DNA of 64,000 bases from UBA3951 sp050952125 (GTDB lineage Bacteria; Bacillota; Sulfobacillia; Fermentithermobacillales; Fermentithermobacillaceae): assembly GCA_050952125.1 (NCBI GenBank), contig JBMNKK010000004.1, positions 310,001 to 374,000 on the forward strand, given 5' to 3'. Within the stretch, counting starts at the first letter, position 1. Every line of letters begins with the position of its first letter. This document shows, in pieces, positions 16,961 through 26,645 of this stretch. Both the position numbers and the translations under genes were made by a program. The notes under the pieces were generated by a model that did not search any database, was not told where the DNA came from, and saw only the letters and a list, made by a program, of their open reading frames with translations.

Positions 16961-19126
16961 ATGCACAAACACGGCTGGGTCGTCGCCATATGGCTCCTAT
17001 GCGGCTTGCTGCTCCTGGCAGGCGGAATTGCCGTTGCCTCCAGGTCGGGCGAAGTGCCGCCGGTCGCGATCCAGGGTGTGCTGGATCTTACGGAGTGGGA
17101 TCCGAGCGATGATCCAATCGTACTCCTTAGAGGCGAGTGGGAGTTCTATTGGAAAGAGCTCCTAGAACCATCTGATCTGCCGGCTCAATCAAGAATGACG
17201 GGCTTCATTGACCTCCCAAGCTCGTGGAACGGCTACATAGTCGACGGGAAGAAGGTCGGCGCCGAAGGTTACGCCACGTATGTGCTGACGCTAAAGACGC
17301 GGGGCACAGGCGAACGCTTGGCTATCAGCACGCACGGCATCGCAACAGCATACAAGATTTGGGTTGATGGCGAGCTCAAAGCGTCCGTAGGTACGGTGGG
17401 GACCTCCGCCAGTACAATGACCGCGGGAGATGCGCGAAACCACCTAGAGTTCGACGCGGACCGGCCGGAAACAACGATAGTCATTCAAGCGTCAAACTTC
17501 CTTCATCGCAGGGGCGGCGTGTGGTCCGATCTGGAATTGGGAACCGCATCGACAATCAGCCGCCAGGATGACTGGCGCGTTCTGCTTGATGCAGGAAGCT
17601 TTGGCGCCCTAAGCATCATGGGAAATTACCACCTGTGCCTTTTCTCGCAAAGGAGGCGCGACCACACTAATCTCTACTTCGGGTGGCTCTGCATCGCGTT
17701 CTCTATAAGGGCTCTTCTCGTAGGGCAGATACTCGTGACCAGAGTCTTCCCGGAGTTTCCCTGGACGGTGGCGATCACCCTTGAATACGTCACCACATGG
17801 GCTCTTCTGCCATTGGGCGTGGCGTATGTGGAAAGCAGCTTCCCCCAAGACGTGCGGATGCGCGCGACTCGGTTCGTCACGGCAATATGCTTGGCCTTCT
17901 CGAGCCTCGCTGTCACTCTGGGCCCAAAGGTCTCCACACGAGCAGTGATCGTTTACCAGATCTTCGATATTGTTGTCATCGCCGCAGTCATTGCCCGGAT
18001 TCTCATCTTGGCCATTGCGCGAAAGCGACTCGGGTCCATAGCGATGGCACTTGGAGCCTGTGTTTTCGTAATTACTTCTCTAATCGACGCGCTCTACTTC
18101 CACGAATTCTTGCGTATCGGCAACTTGTCGCAGTTGGGCCTCGTATTCCTCTGCTTCATGCAGTCCTACTCTTCGTCTCTGCGGTTCTCGAAAACCGTCA
18201 AAGAGGTAGAACAGCTTTCCGAGCAGATTGCCGTCGTGAACACAGAGCTTATCGACCTCAACCGAAACCTTGAAAGCCGGGTCGAAGAGCGGACGGCTGA
18301 GCTTGTCGAATCCAACCGTAAACTGGAGACCATCAACCGGGAGATAGCCCGCATCGAGGCAGCGCGGAAACATCTATTGGCGAACATCGCTCACGACCTT
18401 AGGACTCCGGTAACTCTGATTAGAGGATACGCAGAGGCTATTTTGGACGGGGTTGTTGAGGGCGCAGATGCAAAAGCCAGGTATCTCGACCTGATTCGTA
18501 CTAAAGTGGACGGGTTGGCGGTACTCATAGACGACCTGTTCGAGCTTACGCAGTTGGAAGCAAGGCGGACCAAATACAGCCCCGAGATTCTCGATGTTGT
18601 CAGCATGGTGCGCATGATGTACGAGAAGCACGAACAAGACATTCGGGGAGCAGATCTGGAACCGCGGCTTAAGCTTCCCGAACCAGACGATTCACAGCCG
18701 CCCGTTTGCATCAATGCAGATGCAGACCACTTGGCCAGAGTTGTAGCAAATCTGGTATACAATGCTGTGAAGTTCACGCCTAAGGGCGGTTGGATAGAGA
18801 TAGGATGCTCGTTTGAGTACGGATTGGGCAGCGAAGCGGACTTGCTGGCCGCCGGAGCGCCCGCGATATACCCTTCTGAGGCTGTTATCAAGGTGAGAGA
18901 CAGCGGGCCGGGAATCGATGAACGCGACGTGCCGTTCGTATTTGACAGGTTCTACAAGGCGCCTAAGTCGCGCACTTCAGCCGCCGGCAGCGGCCTCGGC
19001 CTTGCGATAGCTAAAGAGATTGTGGAACTCCACGGCGGCAGGATCTGGGTTGAGAGCAAGCTGGGCCACGGCAGTTCTTTCTGTTTCAGCCTACCCACAG
19101 TGAGAGCCGAGAGCGAATCCTTCTAG
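16961..19126 (+). CDS. 7TM sensor histidine kinase
   Basis: A 721-residue membrane kinase. An N-terminal signal/TM segment (about residues 7-27) is followed by an extracytoplasmic beta-rich domain with WEFYWKELLEP, resembling the ligand-binding part of 7TMR-DISM receptors. Seven hydrophobic helices run from about 210 to 400. Then come a coiled coil (NTELIDLNRNLESRVEERTAEL region), the His box IAHDLRTPVTL and the ATPase domain with NLVYNAVKF, RDSGPGI and GSGLGLAIAKEI. All catalytic boxes look intact. It should phosphorylate the adjacent response regulator. The ligand is unknown; related sensors detect carbohydrates or small metabolites. Confidence 0.9.
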   Translation: MHKHGWVVAIWLLCGLLLLAGGIAVASRSGEVPPVAIQGVLDLTEWDPSDDPIVLLRGEWEFYWKELLEPSDLPAQSRMTGFIDLPSSWNGYIVDGKKVGAEGYATYVLTLKTRGTGERLAISTHGIATAYKIWVDGELKASVGTVGTSASTMTAGDARNHLEFDADRPETTIVIQASNFLHRRGGVWSDLELGTASTISRQDDWRVLLDAGSFGALSIMGNYHLCLFSQRRRDHTNLYFGWLCIAFSIRALLVGQILVTRVFPEFPWTVAITLEYVTTWALLPLGVAYVESSFPQDVRMRATRFVTAICLAFSSLAVTLGPKVSTRAVIVYQIFDIVVIAAVIARILILAIARKRLGSIAMALGACVFVITSLIDALYFHEFLRIGNLSQLGLVFLCFMQSYSSSLRFSKTVKEVEQLSEQIAVVNTELIDLNRNLESRVEERTAELVESNRKLETINREIARIEAARKHLLANIAHDLRTPVTLIRGYAEAILDGVVEGADAKARYLDLIRTKVDGLAVLIDDLFELTQLEARRTKYSPEILDVVSMVRMMYEKHEQDIRGADLEPRLKLPEPDDSQPPVCINADADHLARVVANLVYNAVKFTPKGGWIEIGCSFEYGLGSEADLLAAGAPAIYPSEAVIKVRDSGPGIDERDVPFVFDRFYKAPKSRTSAAGSGLGLAIAKEIVELHGGRIWVESKLGHGSSFCFSLPTVRAESESF

Positions 19127-19163
19127 ATACCGTATTCGGACTAAAGCGTGCAAGTAGGGAAAA

Positions 19164-19189
19164 CCGCCGGGCACGTGCGCGCCCGGCGG
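19164..19189. terminator. Bidirectional terminator between kinase and ftsH
   Basis: CCGCCGGGC (19164-19172) and GCCCGGCGG (19181-19189) form a 9-bp stem between two convergent genes. It is preceded by AAAA and followed by CTCGTT. Confidence 0.75.
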
Positions 19190-19210
19190 CTCGTTCTCCA
19201 TGGTCTAATC

Positions 19211-21109
19211 CTAGTCGCTCTCCGGCACCGGAGCCACTCTCTTTGGATCCGGTGTGATCTTGGGCTTATCTTCAACCCTGTCAACCACAGGCGTGTCAGA
19301 CGACTTTACCGGAGGCAACGGGTTGCCGGCCAAGAGAATATCCAGTTCGGCTCCCTTCAGGGTCTCGCGCTCCAAGAGCGTTTCCGCAACCAAGATAAGA
19401 GTGTCTTTCCTCTCCTCGAGCAAGGCCTTGGCCTTCTCGAAACACTCGTTGATGATGGCGCGCCCCTCTTGGTCAATAGCGGCGGCAACTTCTTCGGAGT
19501 AATCCCGTTCTCTGCCTAGATCCCTGCCCAGGAACACCTGTCCCTCTTTGCGCCCGAAGGTCAGGGGCCCGAGCTTATCCGACATGCCGAACTCCATGAT
19601 CATCCGGCGGACCAGGTGGGTGGCAAGTTCCAGGTCGTTGGCGGCCCCGCTGTAGACATCATCAAACATGAGCTCTTCTGCCGCGCGGCCGGCCAGTGCC
19701 GAGGTAACCCTATCCAGAATCTGCGATTTCGTTACGAGGTACCTGTCTTCTTCGGGCACGGTAGACACGTGACCCAAGGACGCACCTCGCGACACAATGG
19801 TCACTTCGCGTACCGGGTCCGTGTTCGGCAGGATCTTGGCTGCCAACGCGTGGCCTGCTTCGTGGAAAGCGATTACCCGCTTCTCCTTCTCGCTGATAAT
19901 CCTCGACTTCTTCCTGGGACCGGCGAGAACTCTCTGGGTAGCTTCCTCAAGTTCCTCCATACCGATGCGCCTCTTCCGCCGTCTGGCGGCCAACAAGGCG
20001 GCCTCGTTTACGAGGTTCTCCAGGTCGGCGGGAGTAAACCCTGCGGTGCTCTTGGCCAGGGCGCTCATGTCAACATCCTTGGAAATCGGCTTGCCCCTGC
20101 TGTGCACCTTCAGTATCTCTTCTCTGGCCTTCAGGTCAGGCTTGTCGAGGATGACCTGGCGGTCAAAGCGTCCGGGCCTGAGGAGTGCAGAGTCCAAAAT
20201 GTCCGGCCTGTTTGTGGCGGCCATCACAATGATGCCCTGGTTAGTGCTAAAGCCGTCCATCTCGACGAGCAATTGGTTGAGGGTCTGTTCGCGCTCGTCA
20301 TGCCCGCCGCCCATGCCGGCACCTCTCATACGCCCGACAGCGTCGATCTCATCGATGAAGACGATAGCGGGAGCCCTTTTCTTGGCCTGCTCAAACAGGT
20401 CACGTACTCGGGCAGCGCCAACGCCTACGAACATTTCGACAAAGTCGGACCCGCTGATAGACAGGAAAGGTACGCCGGCCTCTCCCGCTACGGCTCGGGC
20501 AATATAGGTCTTTCCCGTTCCCGGAGGTCCAAACAGGAGCACCCCCTTGGGGATCCTCGCGCCCATCTCCACATACTTCTTCGAGTGCTTCAGGAAATCG
20601 ACAATCTCCTGCAGTTCCTCCTTTGCCTCTTCACAACCTGCGACGTCGGCAAAGGTCACTTTTTCGTGAATGTCAGACTGCATCCGTGCCCTAGAGCGGC
20701 CAAACTGCATGACTTGCTTTCCGCCGCCCTGGCTCTGCTGAAGCATGTAGAAAAAGAGAGCCACCATGATCAGGACGGGGATCATGTTTGAAAGAAGCGA
20801 GATCCACCACGACGGCTCAGGAGGCATCTCGAACTTAACTGTCGCTCCGGATTCGACCAGCTTCGTATAGAGATCCGGGTCTGCCGGGACAATTGTGGTG
20901 AAGTTGGTGCCGTCTTTAAGGGTGCCGGTTACACCTTGCCCGTCGACAATGGTGACCGATACGATCTTTCCTGACTCCATCTGAGCGAGAAAGCGGTTAT
21001 AGTCCAGTTCTGCATACTGGTCTCTGGGCGTAAAGAAATCAGCCAGAGATATTGCTATGAATATTAGAAGCGCGTAGACCGCGAGACTTCGCCATATCCT
21101 GTTGTTCAA
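19211..21109 (-). CDS. ftsH: ATP-dependent zinc metalloprotease FtsH
   Basis: A 632-residue membrane-bound AAA+ protease. TM helices lie at about residues 8-25 and 102-123 with a small extracytoplasmic domain between. The ATPase has Walker A GPPGTGKT (194-201), Walker B IVFIDEIDA and the RPGRFDRQ second region of homology. The protease site is HEAGH at 416-420. It degrades misfolded membrane proteins and regulators, and in spore formers it helps sporulation start. A TTG start is used, with GAGAGGGGG upstream. tilS precedes it by about 50 bp, the common tilS-ftsH order, but the usual hpt gene between them is absent. Confidence 0.97.
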   Translation of the reverse strand: MNNRIWRSLAVYALLIFIAISLADFFTPRDQYAELDYNRFLAQMESGKIVSVTIVDGQGVTGTLKDGTNFTTIVPADPDLYTKLVESGATVKFEMPPEPSWWISLLSNMIPVLIMVALFFYMLQQSQGGGKQVMQFGRSRARMQSDIHEKVTFADVAGCEEAKEELQEIVDFLKHSKKYVEMGARIPKGVLLFGPPGTGKTYIARAVAGEAGVPFLSISGSDFVEMFVGVGAARVRDLFEQAKKRAPAIVFIDEIDAVGRMRGAGMGGGHDEREQTLNQLLVEMDGFSTNQGIIVMAATNRPDILDSALLRPGRFDRQVILDKPDLKAREEILKVHSRGKPISKDVDMSALAKSTAGFTPADLENLVNEAALLAARRRKRRIGMEELEEATQRVLAGPRKKSRIISEKEKRVIAFHEAGHALAAKILPNTDPVREVTIVSRGASLGHVSTVPEEDRYLVTKSQILDRVTSALAGRAAEELMFDDVYSGAANDLELATHLVRRMIMEFGMSDKLGPLTFGRKEGQVFLGRDLGRERDYSEEVAAAIDQEGRAIINECFEKAKALLEERKDTLILVAETLLERETLKGAELDILLAGNPLPPVKSSDTPVVDRVEDKPKITPDPKRVAPVPESD

Positions 21110-21163
21110 CCTAACGCCCCCTCTCTAGTAGCAATAAACCCGACCAAAGGTCGGGCGAGACCT

Positions 21164-22573
21164 TCAAATCGTAGCACAATTCCTGCTAGACCGCAACTCA
21201 CGCCTGACCTCAATACGCAGCACCTTCGTTACGTTTTCTTTAACTTTAAACCTTTCGTCCAACCTAAACCCCGCTACCCACACTATCTTGTCCCCTGAAG
21301 CGACGATAGGCACAAAATCCCTGTAAAATCTCGGCACATGTTTCTGTATAAAGAAATCCTGGAGCTTCTGCCGCCGCCCTTCCATCCCCAAGGGCAGAAA
21401 TCTGTCGCCTTGGGATCTTTTCCTCACTACGAGCGACTCCGTGCACCTACTGTAGTCTACGAACGCAACATCTTCCTTTTCAAGCCATAGGCCCGAATTT
21501 GCAGAGGAAGACACCGCAGAACTCATGACGGATGCTCTTACATCCGGTTCCTCCACAAAGGAAGTGATCACGGTGACGCCAAGCTCCGGAATCGGAGTCT
21601 CGCCCGGTACTGCCAGGGGAACCGGCTCCAATTTGGGGGCTTCAGGATAGAATACGAGAAAATCGCGCTCACGTACCGCCGCAACCTTTCCCGGCAAGAA
21701 AACCGGAGTCTCGTCAAGAGAGAGCACTTTCAACGCACGGTCCAGCCCCAAGCTCGCATCGGCCCCGGATGCCTCGAGCCACGCTAGGCCTATCACACGG
21801 GAGCCGATAGCCGCATTCAACTGCCTAAGTCCGTTAATATTGACAGCAGTGACTCTTCCGCGGCGGCAAGTATGCTCTTGAAACGCTTTTGCGGCGAGTT
21901 CGTCCAGAAAATCGGAATCCAGCTTGAGAGCCCTGGCTACATCGCCCAAAGTGTCTACCAGGGACGGATTGTACGTCCTCGCGAGTTCGGGCAAGGTCTC
22001 GTACCGGATCCGGTTCCTCGTGTAATTGAGGTCCAGATTGTAGACATCGGTCATAACCGGAATACCGTTTTCTTCGCAGTACGCCTCTATTAGGCCACGC
22101 GGCACCTCGATAAGGGGCCGCACAACACTTCCATTAACAGGCGGAATTCCGGATAGCCCTCTCGTGCCGCTCCCGCGGAGAAGCCTCATCAATACGGTCT
22201 CGGCCTGGTCGTTGAGATTGTGTCCGAGGGCGATTTTCGAAGCGCCGGTCTTTTTTCGGAGCGACCGGAAGAAGCGGTATCTGGCGTCTCTACCGGCCTC
22301 CTCAACGCCCTTTCCTGTCTCCTTCGCCAATTCGAGCACATCCGCGTGGCCGACACGGGTCTCAATACCCTTGGAGCGTGCGTAATCGCGAACCATTCGG
22401 GCATCCTCGGGCGCCTGTTCACGCATGTGATGGTTCAGATGGACGACCAGAAGCGACATGCCGAACTCCGAACGGCAGCGGTGGAGAACGTCAAGAAGGC
22501 ACATTGAATCAGGCCCGCCGGATACTGCAACAAGCACCAGCTCGCCTTCTTGGAACATGGCATAGCGCCTCAC
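21164..22573 (-). CDS. tilS: tRNA(Ile)-lysidine synthase
   Basis: A 469-residue enzyme that attaches lysine to C34 of tRNA-Ile(CAU) so that it reads AUA rather than AUG. The PP-loop SGGPDS is at residues 18-23, HNLNDQAETVLMRLLRGSGTRGLSG follows, and the C-terminal domain includes RSQGDRFLPLGM. Length matches Bacillus-type TilS. The start is a GTG with no good ribosome site, but no other start codon is open upstream. It lies about 125 bp downstream of spoIIE on the same strand. Confidence 0.93.
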   Translation of the reverse strand: MRRYAMFQEGELVLVAVSGGPDSMCLLDVLHRCRSEFGMSLLVVHLNHHMREQAPEDARMVRDYARSKGIETRVGHADVLELAKETGKGVEEAGRDARYRFFRSLRKKTGASKIALGHNLNDQAETVLMRLLRGSGTRGLSGIPPVNGSVVRPLIEVPRGLIEAYCEENGIPVMTDVYNLDLNYTRNRIRYETLPELARTYNPSLVDTLGDVARALKLDSDFLDELAAKAFQEHTCRRGRVTAVNINGLRQLNAAIGSRVIGLAWLEASGADASLGLDRALKVLSLDETPVFLPGKVAAVRERDFLVFYPEAPKLEPVPLAVPGETPIPELGVTVITSFVEEPDVRASVMSSAVSSSANSGLWLEKEDVAFVDYSRCTESLVVRKRSQGDRFLPLGMEGRRQKLQDFFIQKHVPRFYRDFVPIVASGDKIVWVAGFRLDERFKVKENVTKVLRIEVRRELRSSRNCATI

Positions 22574-22699
22574 GGTATCGCGGACCTTTCTAAGGACCCT
22601 GTCGGTTGGACTCTCCCTTGACGTCGGTTACCACCCCGCAAATGCAAGGATACCAGAATTAGCCACCAGGCGCACCTCCGTGAGCTCACCTAGGCCCGT

Positions 22700-24823
22700 T
22701 CATGCCCGGTCGATTCTGGCTACCACGACAGTTACGTCATCGGCAATCTCATGTACCCGCATCCTCTGCCCGTAACCTATGAGAGTCTTGAGCAGGGTTT
22801 CCGGCGACTCGTCCTTAGACCTCCGGATCTTGGATACCAAGTGATGCTCAGCTCGCGCGGGGATAGGGCTGGAGCGAAATACGCCGTCTGAAACCATGAG
22901 GATGGTGTCGCCCGGCGCAATCGGCTCGCTCGTGGAAAACGAGGGCATTGACGAAAAAGCACCCGCCGGAGGCTTCTGAGCCCTAACCACGAGCACGTTG
23001 CCGTCTTTCTTGCGGATAAAGGACGGCGGCGACCCCAGCTTGTGAAAGTACGCCCTCTCTGTGTCATGGTCTATGAGCAGGCAGTCCACGGCCACAAAAC
23101 CGTCGGGTCTGCAGGAAAGAAAGAGGGCCGAGTTCAGAAACGAGATGCAGGAATCATAGTCAAGCCCGCAGTCGAGCAGCGACTTGAGGATATCTATAGT
23201 GTCGCGGCTCTCTCTTGCAGCCTTCTCACCTTTACCCATGCCGTCGACCAGGATCGCCATTACCCGGTTAGGTCCCAGGTCATACTTCACCCACATGTCA
23301 CCGGGTTTCGACCCACCGTCCGCTGGCAGAGTGTCTCCTTTAATGGTGACCTTGAGCCGTGGTTTATGGGGCCTTTTCGGCTCATCTTTCGGCACAGGCG
23401 TTCGGGGAGACAGCAGTTGAGCGAGACACTTGTACTGGAAAGCCAAACACTCCTTTGTTTCGCCGTCCATCACCTTCACCCGTTGCCGTAGCCGCTCCAA
23501 CTCCCGGTAGTGGTTTATCTCGGCAAGCACCTCAGGGAACCGGATGCACCTGTCGGCGAGCCCGGAGTTGTCTGTGGCGGAAGAGATCTGCCCCGATATC
23601 GCTGTCTGCCGTACGAAGTCGGAAAAGGCCTCGTAAGTATCACCAAACTCGTCTTTCCAGCAGACTCCCTCCCGTTCGCACTCCCGGCACACCCTCTCAG
23701 CAACTTGCCTTAAGGGAGCGGCTGCAGAAGCTGATGACAGCGGGTTAACATCTCCCTCCTGCGGCAAGACCGCGGCGGACGATTGGGACAGCATCTCACC
23801 GATTTCGGTCAGCGCTTGGGAGACAGCTGCAGCCCTGAGCCTGGTCGGGTCGGCATCGAGGCGCGGCCTGTCAGGGCGCTTCACTTGCGAGAGAACGGGA
23901 AACCGGGCGGAAAACGCGCGAGCCATCTTGGGTGTCATAAGGAACAGGGGGAGACACGCTACCGACTGAGCAAAAAGCCGCTGGAGGGCTGCCGAGGAAT
24001 CGAGCGAGTTGCTGTACAACGACATAAGGAGGCCTGCGGATATGCAGCCAAGCGCGCTTTCGGTTTTTCCAAACCAACCGCCGACGCCCGCCAACACCCC
24101 GGAAACACCCAGCATTCCGATTATCTCAGGCATTTCCATGCCGGTTAGAGTTAACACCATGCCGCCGGCCAAACCCGCAATCGCGCCCGCACCGGGGCCT
24201 GCCCCGTATCCGGCCAGGAGCGTAGAAGCCATGACGGCGACTGTCGCTAGCGGAAAACCCCATACTTCCAGGCCAACCAGTCCTCCAACCGAGAGCAGCC
24301 CCAACACCAAAACTGCTTCGGAACTCCGTTCCACCTGAGCCTGTGCTTCTTTCTCCTTCGCAAACGCGGACTTTGCCAAGATCGAGAGGATCACCGCACA
24401 CAGACCCTCTAGAAGCGCAAAGATATAGGCGTAGAGCGCAGGAGCATGGATTATGTTGACAATCGCACGGGATACCGCGATGGAAGCTCCTGCAATGAGG
24501 GCGTCTAGAGCGGGTGGGTAGTTACGCCGGGCCTTAGGCTTAATCAGAAAAGTTGAGAGAGCCATCGCGAGGGCGTGATACCCCAAGATATCCCACCTGC
24601 CCAACGTTATACTCCCTGCCAGAGCACCGAGGCCGGCGAAGACGGCAGCGGACCCTCCCACTCCCCTTGCGCCGGCATAAACTGAAGGGCCAAAAGGCGA
24701 GAGGCTCTCGGCGAAAGTTGTCCTCCCGAGGAGGAATCCGAGAACCAGCGCAAGATAGGAGCCCCGGTCAACGTTGAACCCGGGAAGTTTCTTCGACGTG
24801 AGGTACGTCTTCACGTTCTTCAA
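22700..24823 (-). CDS. spoIIE: Stage II sporulation protein E
   Basis: A 707-residue membrane phosphatase. About ten hydrophobic helices (residues 20-300) precede a central regulatory region and a C-terminal PP2C domain (about 490-705) with ILVDGMGKGEKA and DTILMVSDGVF carrying the metal-binding Asp residues. SpoIIE dephosphorylates SpoIIAA to release sigma-F in the forespore and takes part in asymmetric septation. A Cys-rich stretch, RVCRECEREGVC, lies in the middle region, as in other SpoIIE proteins. TTG start with GGAGGT upstream. This is the best single marker that the organism belongs to a spore-forming lineage. Confidence 0.94.
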   Translation of the reverse strand: MKNVKTYLTSKKLPGFNVDRGSYLALVLGFLLGRTTFAESLSPFGPSVYAGARGVGGSAAVFAGLGALAGSITLGRWDILGYHALAMALSTFLIKPKARRNYPPALDALIAGASIAVSRAIVNIIHAPALYAYIFALLEGLCAVILSILAKSAFAKEKEAQAQVERSSEAVLVLGLLSVGGLVGLEVWGFPLATVAVMASTLLAGYGAGPGAGAIAGLAGGMVLTLTGMEMPEIIGMLGVSGVLAGVGGWFGKTESALGCISAGLLMSLYSNSLDSSAALQRLFAQSVACLPLFLMTPKMARAFSARFPVLSQVKRPDRPRLDADPTRLRAAAVSQALTEIGEMLSQSSAAVLPQEGDVNPLSSASAAAPLRQVAERVCRECEREGVCWKDEFGDTYEAFSDFVRQTAISGQISSATDNSGLADRCIRFPEVLAEINHYRELERLRQRVKVMDGETKECLAFQYKCLAQLLSPRTPVPKDEPKRPHKPRLKVTIKGDTLPADGGSKPGDMWVKYDLGPNRVMAILVDGMGKGEKAARESRDTIDILKSLLDCGLDYDSCISFLNSALFLSCRPDGFVAVDCLLIDHDTERAYFHKLGSPPSFIRKKDGNVLVVRAQKPPAGAFSSMPSFSTSEPIAPGDTILMVSDGVFRSSPIPARAEHHLVSKIRRSKDESPETLLKTLIGYGQRMRVHEIADDVTVVVARIDRA

Positions 24824-24926
24824 AGCCAGACCTCCCTCTATGTCTCTTGGCTTCCATTTTATTCCTGCCGCTCTGCAGGTCTTGTCATGGCTTGTCCCGC
24901 CAAGGACTCGAAAGGAGGGCGTGCTG

Positions 24927-24933
24927 TGTCGAA
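24927..24933 (+). promoter_or_regulatory. Possible Spo0A box upstream of spoIIE
   Basis: TGTCGAA is an exact match to the core Spo0A recognition sequence, about 105 bp upstream of the spoIIE start. spoIIE is a Spo0A target in Bacillus subtilis. A 7-mer occurs by chance every few kilobases, so this is weak support. Confidence 0.3.
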
Positions 24934-24951
24934 TTACCGGGGAAACATCAA

Positions 24952-24980
24952 GGCGGCAGCGTCTTTAAGACTCTGCCGCC
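24952..24980 (-). terminator. Terminator-like hairpin downstream of the SLH gene
   Basis: GGCGGCAG (24952-24959) and CTGCCGCC (24973-24980) pair, with an inner GTCTT/AAGAC extension. On the minus strand it follows the SLH gene by about 125 bp and precedes spoIIE. A T-rich tail is only partial. Confidence 0.6.
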
Positions 24981-25105
24981 TCTTGATAGTCGTTGTGTTG
25001 GCACCGACGTCGTTCCGCTAGAGTCAATGCCATCGCCCAACAACGCTCCGCTTCACCGTTGACATATTATGCAGAACTGTCTGCACTGTCAACCCTGAGC
25101 GACAC

Positions 25106-26539
25106 CTACCGCCGCTCGATGGGCACTCCTGTTATTACGAAGTCGGAACCGTCTTTCATGCTCACCAGGAACACTTCGAGGAGAGTGGGGTCCCCGCCAA
25201 AGAGGGAAGTGTCTACGGACACGCCGATTGCTCCCCAGCCCATGCCCAAAGTCGATGTAGTGTAGTTCTCGTAGAGCACTTCATCGTTTGAGTCGATAAA
25301 GCGGAAGTTCACCGTACCCTCAAACGCCGACGCTGCTCCTAGTATCACAAACTGGCCGTCGTCCCACTTCGCCCCGGGCCTCGGAGAAGAGACCACAACA
25401 TGGGTCCCTGCGCCCCGAACACCCATGGCCCTGGCTAATACGGTGGCTGCTTCGCCCCGGGTAAGGCCGCCCTGCGGGGCAAAAGTGCCGTCGGGGTAAC
25501 CTTCTAGGAGACCCAGCTTGGCGCATTCTTCCACGCTGCCCACGTACTTCGGGTCTATCTCGTCATAATCGGTAAACACCGGCACAGCACTTGGCGCGGG
25601 GTACTGGATGGCGGGATGAGCCTCTCTGTAAGATTCACTGGCAGGCACCAACAGGTAAGCCATTTCTTCTCGAGGAATCACTTCGTCCGGCCGGAAACCG
25701 GAGGCGTAATCTGAAGCCGAAATGACTCGGGAAGCCAAAGCCTTCTGAATGTACGGCTTCGACCAGTGGGCATCCACGTCGGTGAACGGAACATCCTGGT
25801 CAGGTGCTTCGGAGAGGGTGAGAGCTTCAACAAGCATCTTCACGAACTCCGCGCGTGTCAACTTGCCGTCCGGTTCGAAGACACCTTCCGCCCGACCGTT
25901 GAGGATGTCCATGGACTGGAGAACCATGACCGCTCCTCCGGCCCAGTGCTGATAGCAGTCTTCAAAACCTCGGAATACGACGCTGTCGCTGCCCCTCTCA
26001 AGGGGTTCGGTGATATCGACATGCCCCGCCAGCGTCTCAACGGGTTCGCCGCCTACGGTGATGCTCACCTTATCAATATCGGGGAATTGAACCAAAGTCC
26101 AGACAATGGCATTAACCAGCGCGGATTCTCCACCTGACCCTACGTTTACCTTGAGAATATCTTCGCTGAAGTCAACCGTGCAAAGGCCGTCCTCAATCGT
26201 AAGGCCGAGCACTTCGGTAGTCTCCGGAATGGGTACAAATCCGAAACTTCCGTCATCGGGCAAGCCCGCTACAAGAGCCTCGATGGCCGCTCTGGGAGAA
26301 TCCTCGGTCTCTGGAACGTAGTACTCGACGGGATATACATAGCTGCCGCTGGCCAGATAGAGGGGAAAATAGACTCTGAACCTGGTAATCGCCTCTGCGC
26401 CAGAGGCTTCAATAGGCTCTGCAGACGCTATCGCCGGATACCCGCCAAACTGGGCGGTCAGTATTGAAACGGCGATAACGCAGGCGATAATCGCCGCCCG
26501 GCCGGCGCCCCAACGGTCGCCTCTCTTGCCGAAAGTCAC
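25106..26539 (-). CDS. Exported GerMN / S-layer homology / Gmad2 protein
   Basis: A 477-residue exported protein. A signal peptide covers about residues 1-40 (AIIACVIAVSILTAQF core). A GerMN-like domain follows (FPLYLASGSYVYPVEYYVP to about residue 185). Three S-layer homology repeats lie between about 205 and 385, for example KLTRAEFVKMLVEAL, VIPREEMAYLLVPAS and GGLTRGEAATVLARAMG. A C-terminal Gmad2-type immunoglobulin-like domain starts near VVVSSPRPG. SLH repeats bind pyruvylated cell-wall polymer, so it is probably wall-bound. GTG 26539 is chosen because AAGAGGT lies 8 nt upstream. Confidence 0.87.
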   Translation of the reverse strand: MTFGKRGDRWGAGRAAIIACVIAVSILTAQFGGYPAIASAEPIEASGAEAITRFRVYFPLYLASGSYVYPVEYYVPETEDSPRAAIEALVAGLPDDGSFGFVPIPETTEVLGLTIEDGLCTVDFSEDILKVNVGSGGESALVNAIVWTLVQFPDIDKVSITVGGEPVETLAGHVDITEPLERGSDSVVFRGFEDCYQHWAGGAVMVLQSMDILNGRAEGVFEPDGKLTRAEFVKMLVEALTLSEAPDQDVPFTDVDAHWSKPYIQKALASRVISASDYASGFRPDEVIPREEMAYLLVPASESYREAHPAIQYPAPSAVPVFTDYDEIDPKYVGSVEECAKLGLLEGYPDGTFAPQGGLTRGEAATVLARAMGVRGAGTHVVVSSPRPGAKWDDGQFVILGAASAFEGTVNFRFIDSNDEVLYENYTTSTLGMGWGAIGVSVDTSLFGGDPTLLEVFLVSMKDGSDFVITGVPIERR

Positions 26540-26645
26540 ATCGATCGACCTCTTTTCAGAAAGCATACTAGGGGCGTATTCAGCTCAGCCCCCAGTCATA
26601 AAAGACGCAGCTTCCGAGAAAGTGTTTCTGCCAAGTGCATCCGTA

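Noticed and set aside
19616..20791. 391-codon open frame antisense to ftsH
   Set aside because: FtsH motifs on the minus strand are unambiguous; the antisense frame is a by-product of GC-rich codon use.
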